The notes under the pieces are model-generated. The model saw nothing but the letters and a program-made list of their open reading frames with translations, did not search any database and was not told the DNA's origin. From Streptomyces sp. NRRL WC-3605 (GTDB taxonomy: Bacteria > Actinomycetota > Actinomycetes > Streptomycetales > Streptomycetaceae), in contig NZ_LLZN01000100.1 in NCBI RefSeq assembly GCF_001509795.1, forward strand, positions 1-14,257: a stretch of 14,257 nucleotides of DNA. The letters run 5' to 3'. Positions 1 to 7,299 of this stretch are shown piece by piece. Within the stretch, counting starts at the first letter, position 1, and each line of letters starts with the position of its first letter. A program made the translations under genes and the position numbers.

Positions 1-44
1 GTACTGCAGGGGGGACCCTGTGGGAGAGTAGGACACCGCCGAAC
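1..44 (+). rRNA. rrf: 5S ribosomal RNA, 3' end (partial)
   Basis: The first 44 bases match the 3' third of Streptomyces 5S rRNA as I know it, ending in CCGCCGAAC, which pairs with the 5' end of the molecule in helix I. The 5' part lies outside the window to the left. The exact mature 3' end could be one to three bases further right. The strong hairpin that follows fits the end of an rrn operon transcribed rightward. No 16S, 23S or tRNA is in the window. Confidence 0.93.
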
Positions 45-52
45 AATTTTTG

Positions 53-88
53 AGAAAGGGCTCACACCTTACGGTGTGGGCCCTTTCT
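53..88 (+). terminator. rrn operon terminator hairpin
   Basis: Bases 53-68 (AGAAAGGGCTCACACC) pair with 73-88 in a 16-bp stem containing one G-U pair, closed by a four-base TTAC loop. It starts about 8 bases after the 5S rRNA end. There is no proper U-tract after the stem (GCATTT follows), which is usual for Streptomyces terminators. It separates the rightward rrn transcript from the leftward two-component genes and may block read-through from both sides. Confidence 0.9.
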
Positions 89-128
89 GCATTTCCGGTC
101 CCGTTTTCCGGACGCTTTCCCGAGGTAT

Positions 129-818
129 TCAGGACGGGTGCACCAGGCCCGCGTCGTAGGCCAGGATGACCGCCTGGACACGGTCCCGGGAATTCGTCTT
201 CGCGAGGATGCGGCCCACGTGCGTCTTCACCGTGGACTCGGCGAGGTGCAGGCGCGCGGCTATCTCGGTGTTCGTCCAGCCTCTGCCCACCACCGTGAGG
301 ATCTCTCGTTCGCGTTCGGTCAGGGCGGACAGGCGCGGGTCCTGCCCCGGCTTTCCCTGGGCTCCCCGGTCGGTGTCCTGGGGCGTACCGGACGGCAGGT
401 GGTGGACGTATGCGTCCAGGAGGCGGCGGGTCAGGCTGGGGGCGACCACCGCGTCGCCTGTGGCCACCGCCCGGATGCCGGCGAGGAGTTCCTCCGGCTG
501 GGCGTCCTTCACCAGGAAGCCCGAGGCGCCGGCGCGGAGGCCGGAGTACGCGTACTCGTCGAGGTCGAACGTGGTGAGGATGAGGACCCGGGTGCGGTCC
601 CCGGCGGCCGTGATGCGGCGAGTGGCCTCGATGCCGTCCAGGCCGGGCATGCGGACGTCCATCAGGACCACGTCCGGGTTGAGTTCCGCCGTCATACGAA
701 CCGCTTCGCTGCCGTTGGCGGCCTCGCCCAGGACCGTCATGTCGTCCTGGCTCTCCAGGAGCATGCGGAAGCCGAAGCGCTGGAGGGTCTGGTCGTCGGC
801 GATGAGGACGGTGGTCAC
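129..818 (-). CDS. NarL/LuxR-family response regulator
   Basis: This 229-residue protein is a cytoplasmic transcription factor switched by phosphorylation from the adjacent kinase. The receiver domain spans about residues 1-120: acidic pair D8/D9, phospho-acceptor D54 in VLMDVRMPG, switch T82/T83 and K104. A Gln/Gly/Asp-rich linker (142-162) leads to a LuxR-type helix-turn-helix (165-229) with the family LTEREREIL motif and recognition-helix sequence STVKTHVGRIL. It starts at GTG, and the start shares GTGA with the kinase stop (4-base overlap, 815-818), so the two are translationally coupled. GGAGGAG lies 8 bases upstream of the start. All phosphorylation residues are present. Its targets are unknown; autoregulation of the kinase promoter is plausible. 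Nothing ties it directly to the secretion-like operon. Confidence 0.96.
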   Translation of the reverse strand: MTTVLIADDQTLQRFGFRMLLESQDDMTVLGEAANGSEAVRMTAELNPDVVLMDVRMPGLDGIEATRRITAAGDRTRVLILTTFDLDEYAYSGLRAGASGFLVKDAQPEELLAGIRAVATGDAVVAPSLTRRLLDAYVHHLPSGTPQDTDRGAQGKPGQDPRLSALTEREREILTVVGRGWTNTEIAARLHLAESTVKTHVGRILAKTNSRDRVQAVILAYDAGLVHPS

Positions 819-2083
819 TGGGGGGACTCCTCCGGGAGGCTCAGGTGGACGCGCCAGCCGCGCGCGGGGTGCGGGCGGGGACCGGCCTCAAGTGTGCCGC
901 CGTACAGGGCCGTTCGCTCGCGCATGCCGGGCAGGCCGCGGCCGTCCGGTCCGGGTGCGGGGCCGCCGCGGCCGGTGTCCGTGACCGTGGCGGTGACGGC
1001 GCCCCTCTCCTCGTACGACAGCTCTATGCGGGCGGTCGTGCCGGGGCCGGCGTGTTTGAGGGTGTTGGTCAGGGACTCCTGGAGGACGCGGTAGACGGTG
1101 AGCTGGCGGCCGGGGGAGAGGGCCGGGGTGCCGGTCACCGTGAGGTCAACGGGGAGGCCGGCCGCGCGGACGCCGCCGACGAGCTGGTCGAGGTCGGTGA
1201 GGCCGGGCTGCGGGGCGAGTTGTGGTCCGGGGGCCTCCTCGGGGTGCTCCTCCTCGCGCAGGACGTCGAGGAGGCGGCGCAGTTCGCCGAGGGCCTGGCG
1301 GCTGGTGGTGGCGATGGCGTTCAGGGCCTGGGCGGCGCGCTCCGGGGACTTGGCGGCGGCGTACTTGCCGCCGTCCGCGAGGCCGGTGATGACGGAGAGG
1401 TTGTGGCCGATGATGTCGTGCATCTCCCGGGCGATCCGCGCGCGTTCGGCGGCTGCCGCGAGGCGGGCCTGCTGGTCGCGTTCGATCTCCAGGCGGCGGG
1501 CGCGGTCCTCGAGGGTCTCGGTGTGGTCGCGGCGGGTGCGGACGGTGATGCCGATGGCCGTCGCCACGGCGAACGTCATGAGGACCGGGACGATGTCCTG
1601 GTCCGGGCCGCCGCCCTGCGGATGGCGTACGGCCGTCACGGCGGCGCTCGCGGTGAGCAGGGCCGCCGCCCACCACAGGGAGCGGGCCGGGCGGCGCAGG
1701 GCGATGTGGAAGACGACCAGCAGGTGCAGCATGACTGCCTGGAGGGTGATACCCGTCCAGGCGTTGACGAGGGCGAACGGGGTCAGGGCCAGGAGGACGG
1801 CGCGGGGGTGGGTGCGGCGCCACAGGAGGGGCGCGGACAGGCCCAGGCTGAGGGTGAGGACGAGCCAGTGGGGGCTGTCGGGGGCGCGGGTGACGTTGAG
1901 CCAGCCGCCGCCGTAGTAGTCGATCAGGGCCGCCGTCACCCAGAATCCGGTGAGGTGCAGGTCCCAGACGAGTGGGTGGCTCGCGTCGAAGGCCCGGACG
2001 CGCCTGCTGACGCGCTGGACGTACTGGGTCAGCGGCTCGGCCGTGCGTGCCCCGGTGGCTGGTTGCTCCGTCACGCCGTCCAT
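815..2083 (-). CDS. NarL-type (HPK7) membrane sensor histidine kinase
   Basis: This membrane kinase autophosphorylates on a histidine and passes phosphate to the regulator encoded immediately downstream. With the ATG at 2083 it has 422 residues. Six hydrophobic segments lie between about residues 41 and 181 with little extracytoplasmic sequence, so the signal is probably sensed in the membrane. A charged helix follows, then a HisKA_3 H-box (AREMHDIIGHNLSV, His222). The HATPase_c domain has its N-box at NTLKHAG (Asn340), a G1 motif DTGRG (Asp369) and a G2 motif GRGLPGMRER. The frame stays open to another ATG at 2170, but that start would overlap the divergent acetyltransferase start and use up the whole promoter region, so I prefer 2083. 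The RBS there (GGGAAG, 10 bases upstream) is only moderate. A GTG a few codons further in is also possible. Confidence 0.93.
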   Translation of the reverse strand: MDGVTEQPATGARTAEPLTQYVQRVSRRVRAFDASHPLVWDLHLTGFWVTAALIDYYGGGWLNVTRAPDSPHWLVLTLSLGLSAPLLWRRTHPRAVLLALTPFALVNAWTGITLQAVMLHLLVVFHIALRRPARSLWWAAALLTASAAVTAVRHPQGGGPDQDIVPVLMTFAVATAIGITVRTRRDHTETLEDRARRLEIERDQQARLAAAAERARIAREMHDIIGHNLSVITGLADGGKYAAAKSPERAAQALNAIATTSRQALGELRRLLDVLREEEHPEEAPGPQLAPQPGLTDLDQLVGGVRAAGLPVDLTVTGTPALSPGRQLTVYRVLQESLTNTLKHAGPGTTARIELSYEERGAVTATVTDTGRGGPAPGPDGRGLPGMRERTALYGGTLEAGPRPHPARGWRVHLSLPEESPQ

Positions 2084-2143
2084 CGTGCGGGTTCTTCCCG
2101 CCCGCTCCCAGAGGCGTGGGGCGTATTCCGGATGAGGGATGTC

Positions 2144-2155
2144 GTACCCGGGTAC
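2144..2155. promoter_or_regulatory. Perfect palindrome in the kinase/acetyltransferase divergent promoter region
   Basis: GTACCCGGGTAC is a perfect 12-bp palindrome in the 85-base gap between the divergent starts at 2083 and 2169. It lies about 13 bases upstream of the acetyltransferase start and about 60 bases upstream of the kinase start. The position suits an operator acting on one or both genes. No regulator can be named from sequence alone, and palindromes of this GC content also occur by chance. Confidence 0.3.
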
Positions 2156-2168
2156 TACGGTGGCCGTC

Positions 2169-2729
2169 ATGTGCAGCAGCAGCCCCGAGAGCTATGTGAT
2201 CAGGTCGATACGGGCGGACGAGTGGCCGGCCGTGAAGGAGCTGCGGCTCGCCGCGCTCCAGGACCCGGTCGCGCACCTGGCGTTCCTGGAGACGTACGAG
2301 GACGCCCTGACGCGGTCCGACGCGTTCTGGCAGGAGCGGGCGGCCGGTGCGTGCGAAGGCGCGGACGGGGCGCAGCAGATCATCGCCGTGCGTCCCGACG
2401 GGGTGTGGGTCGGTACGGCCACCGTGCTGGTCGAGGAGCCGGGCACGACGGACTGGGCCGGGTTTGCGGTGGAGCGCAAGCAGGGGCACGTGGTGGGGGT
2501 GTTCGTGCGGCCCGAGGAGCGGGGGAGCGGGCTGACGGACGTGCTGTTCGACGCCGCCCTGGAGTGGGCCTGGTCGCGGGGCGCCGAGCGGGTGCGCCTC
2601 ATCGTGCACGAGGAGAACGGGCGGGCGCAGCGCTTCTACCGGCGGGTGGGGTTCGTGCCGTCCGGGGTGACCGTGCCGCTCGGTGAGCAGGGGGCACGCG
2701 AGCTGGAGTTCGTCGTCGAACGGCCGTGA
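2169..2729 (+). CDS. GNAT-family N-acetyltransferase
   Basis: This 186-residue protein probably transfers acetyl from acetyl-CoA to an amine; the substrate is unknown. The N-terminal half (IRSIRADEWPAVKELRLAAL) is the usual first strand and helix of the fold. The acetyl-CoA pyrophosphate-binding motif A is GVFVRPEERGSGLTDVLF, with the R-x-x-G-x-G-like RGSG. The motif B region is the typical V.EENGRAQRFYRRVGF, where the Asn and Tyr help bind CoA. I chose the ATG at 2169, with GGTGG five bases upstream. An ATG at 2139 is in frame but has its purine run directly against the start codon and would read through the palindrome. The gene is divergent from the two-component pair and convergent with the secretion-like operon. 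Confidence 0.9.
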   Translation: MCSSSPESYVIRSIRADEWPAVKELRLAALQDPVAHLAFLETYEDALTRSDAFWQERAAGACEGADGAQQIIAVRPDGVWVGTATVLVEEPGTTDWAGFAVERKQGHVVGVFVRPEERGSGLTDVLFDAALEWAWSRGAERVRLIVHEENGRAQRFYRRVGFVPSGVTVPLGEQGARELEFVVERP

Positions 2730-2741
2730 CAGGCACGGCCG
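2721..2741. terminator. Hairpin between convergent acetyltransferase and VirD4-like genes
   Basis: CGGCCGTG (2721-2728) pairs with CACGGCCG (2734-2741) in a perfect 8-bp stem with a 5-base loop. It overlaps the acetyltransferase stop codon and lies 11 bases past the VirD4-like stop on the other strand, so it can serve both convergent transcripts. There is no U-tract. Confidence 0.5.
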
Positions 2742-2751
2742 GACGGCCCGG

Positions 2752-4308
2752 TCAGCCGGGCAGTTCGGCGTGCGGCCAGCGGGAGCGGGCCTGCTCGCGG
2801 GACCGGAGCAGGGCCAGGGTCGGCATACCCCGGTCCGCTCCGGTTGCCAGCAGCTCAGGTACCTGGGGAAGCGGAGCCACGGCGGCGACGTCGTCCAGGA
2901 CGAGCGTCATTGGTGGGTCGAGGCGACCGGAGGATGACCGTTCGGCCATGCGCCGGCCGCGCTCGACCACGCTTGCGGCCAGGGCCGTCAGGAGGGGCAT
3001 GGCGCCCGGCTCGGCTCTGGGGTCCTCGATGGATTCACCCACCACGTAAAGCGTGCCCGTTTCGTGCACGAAGGAATCCAGGGTGAGTGCATCGGTTCGG
3101 TAGGGCGTGCAGGACTCCCGCACGTTGACCGTCGAGAGGGCGGCCAGCGCCCGGGTGGTCAACTCCTGAGCCATGTCCCGGCGTTCGGGGTGGGCGGTGA
3201 GCGCCGCCTCCAGTTCCCCGGCGGACCCGGCCGCGGCCTTCGGATGGGTGCGGAGGATGCGTACGGCGTCCTGGATCTGGGTGCCCTGGGACCAGCGGTG
3301 GACGTGCCGGACGGTGCGGCCGTCGACGGCGGCGGCGTGCAGACAGCAGCGCAGCAGCGTCTCCGCGGTGTCGCCGACCGCCTGGTCGAGGCGTGAGGTG
3401 GGGCGGACCGGGGCGAGCAGCGCGGCGGCCCGGGCGGCGGCCGTGGCCTTGTCCTCGCAGCCGGTGGTGGGCGACCAGTGGAGGCGGGCCGGGGTGTCGC
3501 ACAGGTGGGCGGGGTCGTACAGGAGGACCGGGCCCAGCTTGCCGCGGGCGTCCTTGGTGTCCTGCCAGAGCGCCGGGTCGGACGTGACGACGAGCGCGGG
3601 GCCCTCGGCGTCGAGGACCGCCTGGGCGGCGCGGTGCCGGCGGGCGTCCCTGGGGGCCACGACGAGCGTCTCGCGGGCCGTGACGGCGGTCGGGAGGGGC
3701 GCGAGGGCCGGCTCGGCGAGAAGAGGGACCGGCAAGGCCTTCTCGGTGTGCGGGGCCGTGTCGGTGAGCGCGGCCGTCTCGGTGTGCGGGGCCGCGTGCT
3801 CGACGGCCGGTTCCGGCTGCCGTGCCACCGCGGGGGCCGTCTGCCGCGGCTCGGGCGCCGGCACGGGCTCCGTGCGTGGGGCCGGCACCTCGTGGGGCGC
3901 CGGTGCGGCGGGCGCGTAGGGGCGGCCCGCGCGGCGGGCCGCCCGGACGGCGCGCCAGCGGGCCAGCGTGCCCATCACGAAGACGGTGAGCACGACCAGC
4001 ACCATCAACTGGCCGATGAACAGGCCCCAGAACAGTCCGTAGCCGGACAGCTGCCCCTCCGGGGTGTCCGGCCACGCGCCCGCGAGGTCGTGGGGGTCGC
4101 CGATCAGGGAGCGCATGGCGAGCGGTGTACGGGAGACCGTGACGCCGTCCGGCCACGACCCGTGCGCGAACAGGCCCGCCAGGCCCGTCGCCGTCCACAC
4201 CATCAGGGTCATGCCGAGGAGGAAGCCGAGTATGCCGATCAGCAGGCCGTCGGAGACGCCTCCCTGGCCCTCCCCGTTCCGGCGCTCCCCGCGGTCGTCC
4301 GGTCTCAC
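2752..4308 (-). CDS. VirD4/TraG-like T4SS coupling protein homologue with degenerate P-loop
   Basis: This 518-residue membrane protein resembles the VirD4/TraG coupling ATPases that feed substrates to T4SSs. Two TM helices (about 20-46 and 91-115) flank a short outside loop, as in VirD4. A Pro/Ala/Thr-rich linker (130-210) precedes the cytoplasmic domain. TraG-like landmarks follow in order: ALVVTSDPALW, GPVLLYDP, LHWSP, a Walker B-like MTLVLDDVAAV (467-477) and LPQVPELLATGADRG. Where family members have a GPTGSGKT-type Walker A, this protein reads APRDARRHR (218-226): neither the glycines nor the Lys-Thr remain, so ATP hydrolysis is unlikely. It also ends about 25 residues after the last motif, where TraG proteins usually continue. 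The GTG start has GGGGGAGG five bases upstream and follows the ATPase gene by 12 bases. It is the last gene of the operon. Confidence 0.82.
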   Translation of the reverse strand: MRPDDRGERRNGEGQGGVSDGLLIGILGFLLGMTLMVWTATGLAGLFAHGSWPDGVTVSRTPLAMRSLIGDPHDLAGAWPDTPEGQLSGYGLFWGLFIGQLMVLVVLTVFVMGTLARWRAVRAARRAGRPYAPAAPAPHEVPAPRTEPVPAPEPRQTAPAVARQPEPAVEHAAPHTETAALTDTAPHTEKALPVPLLAEPALAPLPTAVTARETLVVAPRDARRHRAAQAVLDAEGPALVVTSDPALWQDTKDARGKLGPVLLYDPAHLCDTPARLHWSPTTGCEDKATAAARAAALLAPVRPTSRLDQAVGDTAETLLRCCLHAAAVDGRTVRHVHRWSQGTQIQDAVRILRTHPKAAAGSAGELEAALTAHPERRDMAQELTTRALAALSTVNVRESCTPYRTDALTLDSFVHETGTLYVVGESIEDPRAEPGAMPLLTALAASVVERGRRMAERSSSGRLDPPMTLVLDDVAAVAPLPQVPELLATGADRGMPTLALLRSREQARSRWPHAELPG

Positions 4309-4320
4309 GCTCGCCTCCCC

Positions 4321-5733
4321 CTACGCCACCGTCGATTCCGAGTCGCCCAGATGCTGCTCCACGAAGGCCGCCGCCCGTTCCTCCGCCTCCAGTTCGGCGG
4401 CGCGCAGGGCGTCGTCGGCGAGATGGTCGGCGGACGACTCGGTCATCGCGCGGTCGGTGAAGACCAGCGGGCGCTCGGACTCCGTGATCAGGTGCTTGAC
4501 CACCTGGACGTTGCCGTTGACGTCCCAGACCGCGATGCCCGGGGTGAGCGACGGGATGATCTCCACGGCCCAGCGGGGCAGGCCGAGCACCCGGCCGGTC
4601 GCCCGTGCCTCGTCGGCCTTCTGCGCGTAGATCGTCCTGGTCGACGCCATCTTCAGGATGGCGGCCGCCTCCTTGGCCGCCGCGCCGTCCACGACGTCGG
4701 AGAGATGGTGGACGACGGCCACGAAGGACAGGCCGAGCCGGCGGCCGAACTTCAGCAGCCGCTGGAACAGCTGGGCCACGAACGGGCTGTTGATGATGTG
4801 CCAGGCCTCCTCGACCAGGAAGATGCGCTTCTTCCGGTCGGGGCGGATCCAGGTGTGCTCCAGCCACACGCCGACGATCGCCATCAGGATCGGCATGGCG
4901 ATGGAGTTGCGGTCGATGTGGGACAGGTCGAACACGATGAGGGGCGCGTCGAGGTCGATGCCGACCGTCGTGGGGCCGTCGAACATGCCCCTGAGGTCAC
5001 CGTCGACGAGCCGGTCCAGCACCAGTGCCACGTCCAGGCCCCACGCCCGTACGTCGTCTATGGCGACGTTCATCGCCTCCGCCGAGTCGGGTTCGGGGTG
5101 CCGCAGCTGCTCCACGATGTCGGTGAGGACGGGCTGGCGCTCCACGATGGTCTCGTTGACGTAGGCGTGCGCGACCTTCAGCGCGAAGCCGGAGCGCTCG
5201 TCCAGGCCGTGGCCCATCGCGACCTCGATGATGGTCCGCAGCAGCGCCAGCTGGCCCGTCGTGGTGATCGACGGGTCGAGCGGGTTGAGCCGGATGCCGT
5301 GGTCGAGGGCGGCCGTCGGGTCCAGCCGGATCGGCGTTATGCCCAGCTGCTCGGCGATGAGGTTCCACTCGCCGACGCCGTCCTCGCCCTGGGCGTCCAG
5401 GACGACGACCTGGCGGTCGCGGAAGCGGAGCTGGCGCAGGACGTACGTCTTCTCCAGCGCCGACTTGCCGTTGCCGGACTCGCCGAGGACCAGCCAGTGC
5501 GGTGCGGGGAGCTGCTGGCCGTACAGCTGGAAGGGGTCGTAGATGTAGCCCTTCCCGGAGTAGACCTCACGGCCGATGATGACGCCGGAGTCGCCGAGGC
5601 CGGGGGCGGCGGTGGGCAGGTACACCGCCTGCGCCTGGCCCGTGGACGTGCGCACCGGTGGCCGGGTCGTCTCGACCTTCCCGAACAGGAAGGACGTGAA
5701 GGCGTCGGTGAGGACGGACAGCGGGTCCCGCAT
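4321..5733 (-). CDS. VirB4-type T4SS ATPase (C-terminal ATPase domain only)
   Basis: This 470-residue protein is probably the cytoplasmic motor of the T4SS-like complex. Walker A is intact: LVLGESGNGKS (residues 81-91, Lys90). The pattern DPFQLYG...HWLVLGESGNGKSALEK and VVVLDAQGE after it are typical of VirB4/TraC. Walker B is KRIFLVEEAWHI (302-313), with the paired glutamates and following Trp of the family, then FVAVVHHLSD near 338-346 and a C-terminal arm. VirB4 proteins are usually about 800 residues, with an N-terminal domain before the ATPase domain. Here that N-domain is missing and appears to be encoded by the upstream gene, 6 bases away. The ATG start has GGAGG 9 bases upstream, inside the end of the preceding gene. 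A general FtsK/HerA ATPase is the alternative reading, but the neighbours favour VirB4. Confidence 0.92.
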   Translation of the reverse strand: MRDPLSVLTDAFTSFLFGKVETTRPPVRTSTGQAQAVYLPTAAPGLGDSGVIIGREVYSGKGYIYDPFQLYGQQLPAPHWLVLGESGNGKSALEKTYVLRQLRFRDRQVVVLDAQGEDGVGEWNLIAEQLGITPIRLDPTAALDHGIRLNPLDPSITTTGQLALLRTIIEVAMGHGLDERSGFALKVAHAYVNETIVERQPVLTDIVEQLRHPEPDSAEAMNVAIDDVRAWGLDVALVLDRLVDGDLRGMFDGPTTVGIDLDAPLIVFDLSHIDRNSIAMPILMAIVGVWLEHTWIRPDRKKRIFLVEEAWHIINSPFVAQLFQRLLKFGRRLGLSFVAVVHHLSDVVDGAAAKEAAAILKMASTRTIYAQKADEARATGRVLGLPRWAVEIIPSLTPGIAVWDVNGNVQVVKHLITESERPLVFTDRAMTESSADHLADDALRAAELEAEERAAAFVEQHLGDSESTVA

Positions 5734-5739
5734 CAGGTC

Positions 5740-7299
5740 CTACCTCCGAATGCCGGTGGCGAAGGGGAGTGTGTTCACGAATGCCCGGTGGTGCTCGCGG
5801 TCGCACCACTCCAGCTTCAGATACGACTTTCCGGCCGACGCCCGGATGGTCCGCTTGTCGCGGGCCAGGGCCTCGGGAGTACGGGAGGACACGGTGATGT
5901 AGCCGACGAGGTTGACGCCGGCCGCGCCGCTCGCGAGGTCCTCGCCGCGCTGGTCGAGACGGGTGTGGGCGGCGATGTCACGGGGGTCGACCGTGCGGTT
6001 CATCTTGGCGGCGCGGCTGGCCTCGGCCTCGTCGTTGGTCTTCTCGGTGAGCATGCGCTCGATGGCGATCTCGGTGGGTTCGAGGTCCATCGTGACGGCG
6101 ACCGTGCGGATGACGTCCGGGGTGTGGACGAGCAGCGGAGCCAGGAAGTTGACGCCGACCGGGGTCATCGGCCACTCCTTCACCCAGGCCGTGGCGTGGC
6201 ACCAGGGCGCGCGCGTGGAGGACTCGCGGGTCTTCGCCTGGAGGAACGTCGGCTCCATGGCGTCGAGCTCGGCCGGCCAGGCGTTGCGCCGCGTCATCGC
6301 CTGGATGTGGTCGATGGGGTGGTCCGGGTCGTACATGGAGTGGATCAGCGACGACAGGCGGCCCTGGCCGAGGGGCTGCCGGACCCGGATGTCGGCCTCC
6401 TGGAGGCGCGAGCAGATGTCGGTCAGCTCACGGGCCATGACCACCGCGAGCCCGGCGTCCCGGTCGACCTTGCCGCGCCCGTGCGGGCGGGCGGCACGGG
6501 CCATCGCCTGGGCCTCGGCGGCCAGCTCACGGGTGTAGTGCATGCAGGCGACGAGGTAGGCGCGGTGCTGCTCGCTGCTCGTCGACACCATGGACTGGAG
6601 CTGGTCGTACGACTGCTGGAGCCATCCCGGGGCCCGGTCGTCGCCGCGGACGGCGACGTCCTTGGCGTGGGCGTCGGGGTCGGCGGGCAGGGTGCGGGCC
6701 AGCATCTGCAGGCGGGTCACGAAGCCGTCGTTGTTGGCGACGTGCTTCAGCAGGGTGCCGAAGCGGTCGACCAGGGCCTCCTGGTCCTCGGAGTCGCGCA
6801 GGCCGACACCGGGGCCCTCGATCTCGATGGCGGCGGTGACGGTACGGCGGTCGGCGTGCAGCAGCACGGCGATCTCGTCCGGCCCGAAGGGGGCGGCCAG
6901 CCACGTGATGCGGCCGATGCCCGGCGGCGGCCCGACCTCGACCTCACGGCCGTCGATGCGAGTGCCGGCCTCCATGGCGGAGGAGCGGTAGGTGGTGCCC
7001 CGGCGCAGGGTGCGCTTGTAGCTGCGGTTGATCTCGAACCACTTGTAGAAGGTCCGGTGCTTGTACGGCACGTACACCGCGGCCAGCGCGAGCAGCGGGA
7101 AGCCCATGAGCAGCACGATCCGCAGGGACAGGACGGGGACGAGCAGTCCGCACATCATGCCGAGGAACGCGCCGGTGATGATCAGCGCGATCTCGCCGGA
7201 CTCGCGGTTGCGGCCGACGATCGCGTTCGGCCGGGCACGGCCGATCAGATAGGTACGGCGGGGCGTGACCGGATGGGACACGTGGGACTCGGTCGTCAA
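5740..7299 (-). CDS. SCO6880-family membrane protein (VirB3-like helices plus VirB4 N-domain-like)
   Basis: I recognise this 519-residue protein as the family annotated in Streptomyces as SCO6880. Two closely spaced TM helices (35-56 and 59-77), followed by basic VPYKHRTFYKWFEINRSYKR, resemble VirB3/PrgI. The soluble remainder resembles the N-terminal domain of VirB4: an ITWL.......EIAVLLH strand, a long helical middle, and the closing stretch GYITVSSRTPEALARDK...HHRAFVNTLPFATG, equivalent to the 'aF.s.LP.g' that precedes the ATPase domain in VirB4. No Walker motifs are present. I infer it is the VirB3-VirB4N half of a split VirB4 and docks the ATPase at the membrane. The start is TTG, with an ideal AGGAGGTGA upstream, and the start and previous stop overlap as TTGA (7296-7299), so translation is coupled. 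Confidence 0.88.
   Translation of the reverse strand: MTTESHVSHPVTPRRTYLIGRARPNAIVGRNRESGEIALIITGAFLGMMCGLLVPVLSLRIVLLMGFPLLALAAVYVPYKHRTFYKWFEINRSYKRTLRRGTTYRSSAMEAGTRIDGREVEVGPPPGIGRITWLAAPFGPDEIAVLLHADRRTVTAAIEIEGPGVGLRDSEDQEALVDRFGTLLKHVANNDGFVTRLQMLARTLPADPDAHAKDVAVRGDDRAPGWLQQSYDQLQSMVSTSSEQHRAYLVACMHYTRELAAEAQAMARAARPHGRGKVDRDAGLAVVMARELTDICSRLQEADIRVRQPLGQGRLSSLIHSMYDPDHPIDHIQAMTRRNAWPAELDAMEPTFLQAKTRESSTRAPWCHATAWVKEWPMTPVGVNFLAPLLVHTPDVIRTVAVTMDLEPTEIAIERMLTEKTNDEAEASRAAKMNRTVDPRDIAAHTRLDQRGEDLASGAAGVNLVGYITVSSRTPEALARDKRTIRASAGKSYLKLEWCDREHHRAFVNTLPFATGIRR

Noticed and set aside
2084..2170. 29-residue N-terminal extension of the kinase from an ATG at 2170
   Set aside because: It would overlap the divergent acetyltransferase start and leave no promoter; the sequence has no domain character.
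845..2686. Plus-strand open frame of 613 codons across the kinase and acetyltransferase
   Set aside because: It lies antisense to a kinase with all motifs intact and then runs out of frame over the acetyltransferase; composition is Gly/Arg/Ala-biased with no domains.
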